From contig JBFLFX010000001.1 of NCBI GenBank assembly GCA_041859815.1, positions 1 to 64,000 of the forward strand: a stretch of 64,000 bases of DNA, read 5' to 3'. Origin of the DNA: Oscillibacter sp041859815 (lineage in GTDB: Bacteria; Bacillota; Clostridia; Oscillospirales; Oscillospiraceae). Made by a program: the position numbers and the translations under genes. This document shows positions 37,268-45,359 of the stretch, piece by piece (the stretch's first letter is position 1; each line of letters opens with the position of its first letter). The notes beneath the pieces were generated by a model, which saw only the letters and a program-made list of their open reading frames with translations, did not search any database and was not told the DNA's origin.

Positions 37268-37851
37268 GCAAGGATAACTTTGCGCCGGAGGGCTTGATAT
37301 TATGGATCGGCAGCAGCGCTGGAAGCCGCTGCAGGACATCTGGAGGCCGTGGAGACGCTTTGCTCCGTGTAGAGCGGTTGGGCAAGAGCCAAGCGCGCCC
37401 TTTACCGAGAAGGTAATCCGGGATATTCATTCTCCGGTGTTGATGGATTGCCCCGAAGATAGGGGCGTGTATCACCGTATCCCGGTGACAATTTTCGGGG
37501 CCTTTGGGAAACCGCCGCAGCTGTATCCGGCGCCGCAGCAGATGGAGGCGTTGACGCTGGATCGGAAGCAGAGCCGAACGCATTCCCTTTATGCCGCCGC
37601 TTTGTTTCATCTGAAATTCGAGGGTGTGCATTCTTTCATCGACGGCAGCGGCCGGACAGGAGGGTCACTGAGGAACTTCTCGCCGATGAAAAACAGTGAT
37701 CCGCCCGTCAACGTGAAATTCATCAATCGCCGCGCCTGTTACGGCTGCTCTGACGCATACTCCCGGGACGGCGATGCTGCTCCCTAGCGGGATCTGGTGG
37801 CAAACTGTGTCAGCCTGCGGCTGGAGATGTATTTGCGGGTGTTGGAGGGAC
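37268..37851 (+). pseudogene. fic: Remnant of a Fic family protein
   Basis: The main frame reads APFTEKVIRDIHSPVLM, GVYHRIPVTIFGAFGKPPQL, LFHLKFEGVHSFIDGSGRTG and PPVNVKFINRR, the order seen in Fic proteins. The AMPylation motif HPFxDGNGR appears as HSFIDGSGRTG, so Pro and Asn are changed. A stop (TAG at about 37787) and upstream frameshifts break the gene; the N-terminal part is poorly preserved. It ends just before recQ. Confidence 0.72.
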
Positions 37852-37858
37852 AAATGGT

Positions 37859-39697
37859 ATGGATAAATATGAGATACTGAAGCAATACTTCGGACATTCC
37901 GCTTTCCGAGAGGGACAGGCAGAAATCATCGAGGCAATTTTAAGTGGCCGCGACGCCCTTGGCATTATGCCCACAGGCGGCGGCAAAAGCCTGTGCTATC
38001 AGGTGCCCGCGCTGATGCTCGGCGGTATCACGCTGGTAATTTCGCCGCTGATTTCCCTCATGAGGGATCAGGTAATGGCTCTGAAAAACGTCGGCGTCAG
38101 CGCGGCGTTTATCAATAGCTCTCTCACTTCGGCGCAGATGCAGGCCGTGTATTGCAATATGCGTGCCGGGGCATACAAGATCATCTATGTCGCACCGGAG
38201 CGGCTGGACGGTGAGGAATTTGTATCCCTTGCGCAAAATTTGCAGGTTTCTCTTGTGGCGGTAGACGAGGCACATTGCATTTCTCAGTGGGGTCAGGATT
38301 TCAGGCCGAGCTACCTGCGGATTCTTGCCTTCATTCAAAAAATGCCCGACCGCCCGGTGGTGGCCGCATTTACTGCCACTGCGACGACGCGTGTGCGTGA
38401 GGATATTGAGCGGATTTTGAAGCTTCAAAATCCGCTGAAAATTGTGACCGGCTTTGACCGTCCAAATTTGAATTTTGAAGTGCTGCATCCCAAAAATAAA
38501 TTGGCGGCACTGTGTTCATTGATCGATGCCCGACCCGGTCAAAACGGTATCATTTACTGTGCCACGCGAAAGAGTGTTGAATCCATTTGTCAGAAACTGC
38601 AGACAGACGGCGTTCGGGCAACACGTTACCATGCGGGGCTGTCCGGTGAGGAACGCCGAAAAAACCAAGAAGATTTTCTTTATGACCGCTATGCCGTCAT
38701 GGGGGCAACCAACGCGTTTGGTATGGGAATCGACAAATCGAATATCAGTTATGTGATCCATTATAACATGCCTAAAAGCCTTGAGGCGTACTATCAGGAG
38801 GCCGGGCGTGCCGGGCGTGATGGGGAGCACGCCGACTGCCTGCTGTTATATTCTCCGGGCGACGTGCAGACGGCCAAGTTCCTAATGCAGAGCTCTGGTG
38901 AAAATACGGAACTGACGGATGAGGAGCGGGCCGCTGTGATGGAGCAGGATAGGAAACGGCTGCAGGAAATGATCGGCTACTGCAAAACGACGTCTTGCCT
39001 GAGAGGGTATATTCTGGACTATTTTGGGCAGGCGCATCAAAAAAGCTGTGGAAACTGCGGCAACTGCAGAGCACACTTTTCGCAGCAGGACATTACGTCA
39101 CAGGCACAAATGGTTCTCTCCTGCGTCAAGCGCGCTTATGATAAGTTAGGGTATTGCGTGGGTGCGACGCTGATTATGCGAACTCTTCGCGGCAGCGCGG
39201 AGCAGCGAGTACTGGAGCTTGGGTTGGATCAGCTTTCTACATACGGGCTAATGAAGGGGATCGCAGGACCCCAAATCAAGGCGTATATGGAACAGCTTGA
39301 GGAAGATGGTTATCTTAAAACCGACCCGCTTCATGGCGGCGTAATGCTCACAAAAAAATCGGGTGACGTACTGTTTCATGAAGAGCCGGTATTCATGATC
39401 ACAAGGGCACCGGTGAAGGGGGAAAAGAGACGCGGAAGGAACAGAAGTGCCGCTGCGGCAGATATGGATCATGATCTGTTTACAGTGCTCAAAACCCTTC
39501 GCTTCAGGCTTTCACAAGAGGAAAATGTACCTGCCTATATTATTTTTTCCAATGCGGCCCTTTCCGACATGGCAGAAAAAGCGCCAAAAAATATGAGCGA
39601 GTTCCTGGAAGTCTCCGGGGTTGGCAGGGTAAAAGCCGCAAGATACGGAAAGGTTTTCCTTGAAGCAATTAGAAAATATGAGGAGGGCGGAAACTGA
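37859..39697 (+). CDS. recQ: ATP-dependent DNA helicase RecQ
   Basis: A 612-residue RecQ. Motif 0 FREGQAEIIEAILSGRD, Walker A PTGGGKS (38-44), DEAH box AVDEAHCISQWGQDFRPSY, motif V ATNAFGMGIDKSNI and motif VI QEAGRAGRDG are all present. The zinc-binding cysteines (CLRGYILDYFGQ, then CGNCGNC), winged helix and C-terminal HRDC domain (residues ~530-605) follow, so it is full length. It acts in recombination and replication-fork repair. GGAGGG lies 11 bases upstream of the ATG. Confidence 0.95.
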   Translation: MDKYEILKQYFGHSAFREGQAEIIEAILSGRDALGIMPTGGGKSLCYQVPALMLGGITLVISPLISLMRDQVMALKNVGVSAAFINSSLTSAQMQAVYCNMRAGAYKIIYVAPERLDGEEFVSLAQNLQVSLVAVDEAHCISQWGQDFRPSYLRILAFIQKMPDRPVVAAFTATATTRVREDIERILKLQNPLKIVTGFDRPNLNFEVLHPKNKLAALCSLIDARPGQNGIIYCATRKSVESICQKLQTDGVRATRYHAGLSGEERRKNQEDFLYDRYAVMGATNAFGMGIDKSNISYVIHYNMPKSLEAYYQEAGRAGRDGEHADCLLLYSPGDVQTAKFLMQSSGENTELTDEERAAVMEQDRKRLQEMIGYCKTTSCLRGYILDYFGQAHQKSCGNCGNCRAHFSQQDITSQAQMVLSCVKRAYDKLGYCVGATLIMRTLRGSAEQRVLELGLDQLSTYGLMKGIAGPQIKAYMEQLEEDGYLKTDPLHGGVMLTKKSGDVLFHEEPVFMITRAPVKGEKRRGRNRSAAAADMDHDLFTVLKTLRFRLSQEENVPAYIIFSNAALSDMAEKAPKNMSEFLEVSGVGRVKAARYGKVFLEAIRKYEEGGN

Positions 39698-40582
39698 CGG
39701 ATGATTTTGACGAAGTTGCAAAACATATAAAAAGGTAAGAGGAGAAAGCAAGAATACCCGACCGTCCTCGGAAGATGTAATAAAAGCCTTTTGATAAGGC
39801 ACAAATTCTGTACAAGGCGGAAAAAATGCACAGGGAAAGCTCTGATTGAATCGGTTCTCTCTTCTGAGGGCGCCGACCGCCGTGCCAGGGTCCGCTTTAT
39901 TAAGTTTTACAACCCGCCGGAGGTATGTTGTCGAATATGGACAGCAGCAAATTATACGCCTATCAAAGTCACTCGCAAAATTTTAAAAGATACGGTCTCC
40001 CCGGCACAAATAAGCAAATCCCTCCAGAAAAACACGCAGCGGTTGGAATAATTTCAACTTCTGCGTGTTAATAAAATTTTATTGTGTAAAATAGACAATT
40101 TGCCGTTTTATTCGCTTCTTTTAATGGGGGTTTTTAACAAATTTTTATGGGATTTTCTGTATTTTTTACTCTTGTTTTTTTAATAAATAAATTCTATAAT
40201 TTTATTTACTCGATATACCGGATGAACTGGTAGAAAAGTTCCGTAATACACGTTGAACAGCATAAGCAGCTCTCTGATAAACAATGGGGCAATTCTGATG
40301 GGCGAACAATCAAGCCTGAGAAAGTTTCCGTTATGAAACGGAATATCTCTGCAAATGAACCGGCATCTTAATCATACGCGGAACTTGCACAGCGGGAAAA
40401 GGCTGCTCCTATATGCCATATCCCTCTGCTTTTACGTTTGTAAGTTTTTTAGCAGGCTCTAAATAGGGTGAACCGCAGTCTTGGCAAATGTCTTAAATTA
40501 CTATGATAGCGGGTGATGCCTATGATTGTAATGTGATTGCGCATTAATTACGTGTTGAATGTAGGTATGGAGGTTACCATTC
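39698..40582. other. AT-rich intergenic region with one hairpin
   Basis: About 880 bases with no supported gene. A hairpin at 40031-40069 (9-bp outer stem AACACGCAG/CTGCGTGTT with an inner GTTG/CAAC helix) is followed by an AT-rich stretch and may be a terminator. The G+C content drops clearly here compared with recQ, suggesting acquired sequence. Confidence 0.5.
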
Positions 40583-40993
40583 TTGAACAAAAAGTTTTCA
40601 GCGTTTGTATTGATCGTGTCCGCGGCTCTAATAGGTTGTTTCTTTTTTGAAACGCTCAGTATATACAGTGATTCATCGGCAGATAGAGACAAGACGCTGT
40701 CCGGCCATTCCGATCACTGGGATGTATACATTGGCATGGTTACGAGAGGGACTACAAGAATAGTAATGGGGCCGGCCGTTAAATTCGCTTATCCGGATTC
40801 TATTGAAATTGAGATTCGAAGTCATAATAACCTTCTTTACAAGGACAAACTATTTATCCAGCGGCCGCAGAACTCTTATACTATAAAGTTCCCAACGATA
40901 GAATCCGCTTATAAAGGTAGCGATACCTTGACTTTTATTGTGTATTACAACGGTTTATCGGAAAAAGTCAAACTTCGTGACGACCCAATTTAA
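40583..40993 (+). CDS. Putative exported lipoprotein or signal-anchored protein, unknown function
   Basis: A 136-residue protein starting at TTG, chosen because GGAGG lies 9 bases upstream and no ATG is available. The N-terminal hydrophobic stretch (SAFVLIVSAALIGCFFF) is a signal sequence or anchor; LIGC could be a lipobox. The rest is a beta-rich soluble domain with no cysteines and no family I recognise. It lies upstream of another secreted protein gene in an AT-rich region. Confidence 0.6.
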   Translation: MNKKFSAFVLIVSAALIGCFFFETLSIYSDSSADRDKTLSGHSDHWDVYIGMVTRGTTRIVMGPAVKFAYPDSIEIEIRSHNNLLYKDKLFIQRPQNSYTIKFPTIESAYKGSDTLTFIVYYNGLSEKVKLRDDPI

Positions 40994-41080
40994 AATAGAG
41001 AGTCCCACTCTTAACGAAAATGCGCAAATAAAAAGCCCAATTCTACTATCGCCGCAAAGATGTAAAAGGAGATTCGACAA

Positions 41081-41809
41081 ATGAAAAAATTATTTTCCAG
41101 AATAATTTGTATGGCACTTTTACTGACAGTATTTGCAGGCCCCTCAGCAAGTGCATCTTCCAATGACTCCGCAGATGCCATTACGCCAATCCATACAGGC
41201 ATGCTTGAGGCCACGAATTTAGGCGATTCCGTAGTTTTAGACGACGGAGCTGAATTAACGAGGGTATCAAGATCCGATTTCATCAGCCAAATCGCAGCAG
41301 CGCAGAATGTATCGGTACAGAAAGCCGAGCAAATATTGATTACCTCTCAAGCCAAAAAGCTAGAAAACAATTCCGCTACGCAAAATTCAACTTCAGGGTT
41401 TGGCAAGGTACAGTATTACTATTTTAATTATAGTAAAGTGTTCCATCTGCAAAATAAAACTTCTAATCCCTATAGGGCTGAATTGGTTGCAAACCTCTAT
41501 CTGGCTTCCGACGGACAATATGTACAAATTGAAGACGTAGAGGCAGTTTATACGGCGCGAGTAAGTGGATCGTATAGCTATGATTGGTTACCCCTGGCCG
41601 CATATAGCAATCCTAAATCTGGCAGCAGCTCTTTTCCAACCGGACAAGTTGATCTGTTTGGTGATGGACAATTTAAAGTAGTTACTGCTTGGAGCGCCGG
41701 TACAGCCGCTAGTCTTGAAGGCTGGGGATTTAACGTATCTGGCGGAGGAAATACGATATGGTATTCCCAAAGATTACCTATGCAGGGTCATTACCAATGC
41801 TACAAGTGA
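41081..41809 (+). CDS. Secreted protein of unknown function
   Basis: A 242-residue protein with a clear signal peptide (KKLFSRIICMALLLTVFAGP, cleavage after SASA near residue 26). The mature part is Ser/Thr/Gly/Tyr rich, with a polar N-terminal segment and a C-terminal beta-rich domain (YYYFNYSKVFHLQNKTSNPY onward) containing one cysteine only near the very end. AAAAGGAG precedes the ATG. I do not recognise a family. The neighbouring 40583 gene is also exported and may be functionally linked. Confidence 0.7.
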   Translation: MKKLFSRIICMALLLTVFAGPSASASSNDSADAITPIHTGMLEATNLGDSVVLDDGAELTRVSRSDFISQIAAAQNVSVQKAEQILITSQAKKLENNSATQNSTSGFGKVQYYYFNYSKVFHLQNKTSNPYRAELVANLYLASDGQYVQIEDVEAVYTARVSGSYSYDWLPLAAYSNPKSGSSSFPTGQVDLFGDGQFKVVTAWSAGTAASLEGWGFNVSGGGNTIWYSQRLPMQGHYQCYK

Positions 41810-42630
41810 GAAGCGCGAGCTTGTATGTATGACACTCTCCCGCGCATTTGTTGAAGGCTGTTCCTACAGGATAAATCTTATAATTGCGCGTCCTGTGAAC
41901 GCTTATAGAGCAAGAGCGGCCAATGAACAGCTATGATACAACCGGGATTTTTCTATGCCAGAGGGGATGCCGAACAGGCGATACCCAGCGGGATTTAAGC
42001 AAGAAGTAGCCGAAACCATGCAGTAAAAACATTTGAATTCTGCAAAAAACGGCTAAACGATTCCAGACTATTCCGCAAAGGCAAATGATTCATACCTGAT
42101 TTTTTTTGGCCGGGACACTGCTTTGCGCCGCTCTGGCCGGATGTCTCGCCATTCTGCGGGGCGTCCGGCTTTTTCTTCTGCCCTACTGGCTCATCTGCCT
42201 GCTGGGGTTCGGGAGAGTCCGGTATTGGCGGCGGAGCAAAAGCATAAACTGCGGCCGGAATTTTCAGATTCAGCCCGCGGTTGGCCGGCGCTGCCGTCTC
42301 ATCTGTCAGGTTTACAATCCGCGGAGCGATTGCCGGCAAATACGCCGCTCTCTCGCTGAGGATGTCCGGGAAGTGCGTAAGACCCTCACACAGCTTCCGG
42401 AGGGAAAAAGAAATCAGGCGCTCACGCATGACGCCGTGTGCAGACGATTAGGAGCGTCTGACGATGTCGTAATCCTGCGGAAACAGCTGGCAGGTAAACG
42501 AACGCTCCGGCAGATTCTCGCGGCGCAGACGCACGGCTGCTGCCGGCGCTGTCAAAGCCGCTGCGCGGCGTGGCGCTCTGCGCCGCGGCAGTTCTACTTG
42601 ATTCAGTTCAAAATTCAACATCATACATAA
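41810..42630. other. Region with uncertain open frames upstream of the HTH gene
   Basis: A minus-strand frame at 41995-42429 (144 codons, Pro/Ala/Gln-rich middle) and overlapping plus-strand frames are open, but none has a convincing ribosome binding site or family match. From about 42515 the sequence is shared with the decayed copy at 24.48 kb and is a leader region. Confidence 0.4.
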
Positions 42631-42668
42631 AGCACGCGGAGCTGAAGCTGGCTCCGCGTGCTTTTATC
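42631..42668 (+). terminator. Leader hairpin, copy 2 (terminator-like)
   Basis: A 12-bp perfect stem (42631-42642 with 42651-42662), loop TGAAGCTG, followed by a TTTT-rich stretch. A second hairpin follows at 42678-42709 (GCGGGAGCA with TGCTCCCGC). Together they lie between any upstream promoter and the HTH gene and could act as an attenuator. Confidence 0.7.
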
Positions 42669-42729
42669 AAATAAAATGCGGGAGCAGCCTGCGCAAAGGT
42701 TGCTCCCGCGGAGAGAGGAAGAAAAGAAC

Positions 42730-43446
42730 GTGAAAAAACGTCAGCTCTATCGAATCCCCAACAGATTGATGAACGATGCGGCATTGACCTACAGTGCCCG
42801 GCAGGCGGGCAATGCGCTGTACAGCAAACGCAGCCGCCTCGGCCAATGTGTAATGAGCCTGGCCTATCTTGCAAAAGTGTCCGCGTGCAGTATCCCCACC
42901 GTCCGCAAAGCGGCGGAGGAGCTGGAAAATGCCGGCTACATCCGCCGCTGCCGCAATTATCAGTACAGCGAACAGGCCGGCCGCGTCGTCTACGCCCGCA
43001 CAACCTATGTCTGCACGCTCTCAACGGCCCGGGATTATACGTTGGTTCCCCGCGAGGTATTTAGCTGGGAACTGACTTCCGGAGCGTTCTGCGTTTGCCT
43101 GTGCCTGTTCCAGCAGGCGGGCAATTCCGGCCGCGCGTTTCCGGCAATCCGGCGCATCGCCCAGCTGCTTGGCATGGGCTATGCCACGGTCTGCCAGGCG
43201 CTGGCGCTCCTTCGTAATCAGAGATTGGCGCTTGTACTGCATTGGAAAAAGCGGAACCACGCCTTCAGCATGAATTCTTACTTTATGCAGGGACGCGGGC
43301 AGCGGCAGGAAAAGGACTTTTTCGCATTGCCGGGCGCTTTCTTTCGTTCTTTTCTACACTCTATTGTAGATTTTGCAAGGACGGAAAGCAATTCCCATTT
43401 GCTATCCGGGGGAGTCTCATTTTTTGCAAACTGCCTTAGGACTTAG
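42730..43446 (+). CDS. Helix-turn-helix protein, probably replication or regulatory protein of a mobile element
   Basis: A 238-residue protein starting at GTG. The N-terminus (KKRQLYRIPNRLMNDAALTY) and the segment LAYLAKVSACSIPTVRKAAE with LENAGYIRRC form a winged helix of the kind found at the start of replication initiator-like proteins of Firmicute mobile elements. A second helical HTH-like segment is at about 140-175 (RIAQLLGMGYATVCQALALL). The AGGAAG ribosome binding site is 8 bases upstream. The leader and first codons are duplicated at 24.5 kb. Confidence 0.65.
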   Translation: MKKRQLYRIPNRLMNDAALTYSARQAGNALYSKRSRLGQCVMSLAYLAKVSACSIPTVRKAAEELENAGYIRRCRNYQYSEQAGRVVYARTTYVCTLSTARDYTLVPREVFSWELTSGAFCVCLCLFQQAGNSGRAFPAIRRIAQLLGMGYATVCQALALLRNQRLALVLHWKKRNHAFSMNSYFMQGRGQRQEKDFFALPGAFFRSFLHSIVDFARTESNSHLLSGGVSFFANCLRT

Positions 43447-43608
43447 ATAACGAGAGTTCTTGGTGCGGCTTCCGCACTTCGGCTGTCAGGGACGCACAGC
43501 GCCGCCGCAGCGGCAAGGGAGCCGGGCTTTTCTCGCTGCCCGGCTTCCGCAGTCCTTGACTGCCGATGTATCATGCACCGACAATGAAAAGGAGGACGGC
43601 ATTTCCGC

Positions 43609-43836
43609 TTAGTCTCGCGGCGGTGAGCCTGTTTTCTGCCCCCGTCGCGGCGGGCGGCGTACCGTCAGTTTATCTTCTTTCATCCAGTTCCGCACGATGC
43701 GCCGCAGGATTCCGTACGGCGTTTCCCCCATTATCCAGCATTCTTCTTTGAATTCAATCCATTCTTTCCGGGGCAGCTTTGTGCTTATCGTCGCCAGATT
43801 TTCCCTGTCCCACTTCGCCTGTCTGTCTCGTTTCAT
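43609..43836 (-). CDS. Ribbon-helix-helix protein
   Basis: A 75-residue basic protein. RDRQAKWDRENLATISTKLP is the beta strand region, followed by two helices (KEWIEFKEECWIMGETPYGI), as in CopG/Arc-type repressors common in phages and conjugative elements. The ATG at 43836 was preferred to a longer frame from 43920 because the shorter form matches the family and has GGAAGGAAG upstream. It probably regulates mobile element genes. Confidence 0.7.
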   Translation of the reverse strand: MKRDRQAKWDRENLATISTKLPRKEWIEFKEECWIMGETPYGILRRIVRNWMKEDKLTVRRPPRRGQKTGSPPRD

Positions 43837-44057
43837 GCTTTCACTTCCTTCCGTACTGGAGCCTTTCATTTTAACAGGATTCTTGTTATAGAACAAGCGT
43901 TCTATCAAGATTCTTGCCATATTTCTGTGAAATCTTCCTCATTTTTGCCTTTTTCGATACTTTTCGGGGACTATCCGGGACTCTGCGCGTATGCGCACCC
44001 CGTACCTTTTAGCAGGCGGACACTTTCCCCGTTGAACAGAAGGGATGTGAACAGGCC

Positions 44058-44294
44058 ATGAGTGAGTGCATCGCAGCGCCCAAAAATCCATGTCCGCTTA
44101 ACTGCCCTGAACGCTCCGCAACTTGCCACTCCGCAGGCGTCTGCGAAGCGTGGGGCGACTATCAAATTGATTACGCAAAATACATGAGATCCCGCGAAAG
44201 AAATATTGCACGGGTGCAGGCGGTATTTGGGTACAACCGCTCCGTAGGCAACCGCTGCGAGCGTCTGGCTCATAAACGGCTCTCCGGAAAGTGA
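44058..44294 (+). CDS. Small cysteine-rich mobile element protein
   Basis: A 78-residue protein with the pattern CPLNCPERSATCHSAGVCEAW, four to five cysteines and a histidine that could bind zinc. Similar short proteins with C-x3-C-x-x-R-x-x-x-CH are frequent in Firmicute prophages and conjugative elements and have no assigned role. The ribosome binding site is weak. Confidence 0.6.
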   Translation: MSECIAAPKNPCPLNCPERSATCHSAGVCEAWGDYQIDYAKYMRSRERNIARVQAVFGYNRSVGNRCERLAHKRLSGK

Positions 44295-44964
44295 GAAACA
44301 GTTAAGGGCATTTTTCCAAATATTTGTTGAGTTTCGTCTTGCTTGGCGGTACAATGCTTTTGTTCCGTGAGGGACGGTTATTGCGCCGGTCATCTGCATC
44401 TTTGAAAAAAGCGGCGCTGGCCAAGCGGTCATACCGGCGTTTTAACATACGGAGGGAAAGGAAAAGACCCTCCCTTTTCAGGAGAGTCTTACCACGACGA
44501 TGCACCTTGAAAAACAAACAACGTAATAACCAGATAAAAACAGTTAACCCAGCTATTATCAAGATTTATTCAAAATTTCCTGCTTTACAGGATATGCTGG
44601 ATTGCCTTTGGATATACAGCAAAGAATTTGAACGAAACAGTCAGCAGGCCATTAGAAGGCCAGCACTGGGAAAACCACCGCCGGGCGGCACGGCTCCCCT
44701 GCATTCGTCCTGTGCCATGATCCATCTATTGGGATGGGAGCCGGGCCGGATTAAAGAAGTTGCCATGAAACGCTGCTTTCCCATGATACTTCCTCACGGC
44801 CCCGCATGAACTTGCCGGGGAGGCTGCGCGGGTACGCAGACCTATGCTATGCGCCATCAATAGGGCGGTTCCTTCGCTGATTTTCTTATAAATCTGAGGC
44901 AAAGGCGCATCTGCTTACTGCACCTTTGCCTGAGAGCCATCTGGCGAAGGGAAAAGACTTTCAA
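44295..44964. other. Accessory region without supported gene; hairpin near the right end
   Basis: Frames on both strands are open for 80-160 codons but lack ribosome binding sites and family resemblance. A stem at about 44897-44932 (AGGCAAAGGCGCA with TGCACCTTTGCCT, one mismatch) lies just before the tRNA fragment and resembles a tRNA-operon terminator. Confidence 0.4.
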
Positions 44965-45004
44965 TGGAGCTGGATGCGAGATTTGAACTCGCGACCTCTG
45001 GTTG
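44965..45004 (-). other. 3' tRNA fragment, candidate attachment site
   Basis: The minus strand reads CAACCAGAGGTC, then a perfect T-arm (GCGAG TTCAAAT CTCGC), then ATCCAGC T CCA. This is the last ~40 bases of a tRNA gene with encoded CCA; the 5' half (D-arm and anticodon) is missing. Such 3' ends are left at one border when an integrase uses a tRNA gene as attB. The amino acid identity cannot be told. Confidence 0.75.
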
Positions 45005-45359
45005 TTTGTAAGGGTGGGTATTATCTCTCATAGAGTTTATTTGGCATATCATATGGTTGCGGTAGATATTTAACGGAGGAGATTTTTGGTCTTGAAATTC
45101 CATATTGGGGTTATGCACAAAAAAGACTGACGCAGCATTCCAAATCGCCGACCTCTTTCTCCACCGCGCAGAGTAGTTCAAGGTTGCCTTTGCATCTTCG
45201 TTGGAACGGTGCGTATTTTTCGTTTTTAATTCAGTTGCTTGTCATCTCGCTCAAAACTGTTATGCAGCGCCATAACTTCCGGTATCCGGTTAGCTTTTGA
45301 CAGGGGCTCCCGTACATCCGCACAAGCACGATTTTTGCCTCAGTCCCCAAGTTCACATT
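45005..45359. other. Intergenic region, nothing recognised
   Basis: About 355 bases between the tRNA fragment and the stop of the large ATPase gene. No gene or strong secondary structure was seen. Confidence 0.4.

Noticed and set aside
39791..40051. 86-codon plus-strand frame after recQ
   Set aside because: No ribosome binding site and no family match; possible decayed sequence only.
41995..42429. Minus-strand frame of 144 codons with a Pro/Gln-rich middle
   Set aside because: No ribosome binding site, no family resemblance, and overlapping open frames on the other strand; kept only as a region note.
43447..43608. Several GC-rich short inverted repeats after the HTH gene
   Set aside because: Short and without direct-repeat periodicity; no sign of CRISPR or origin iterons.
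44324..44809. Plus-strand 161-codon frame and opposite 86-codon frame
   Set aside because: Arg/Lys-rich, no ribosome binding site, contains hairpins, no recognisable family.
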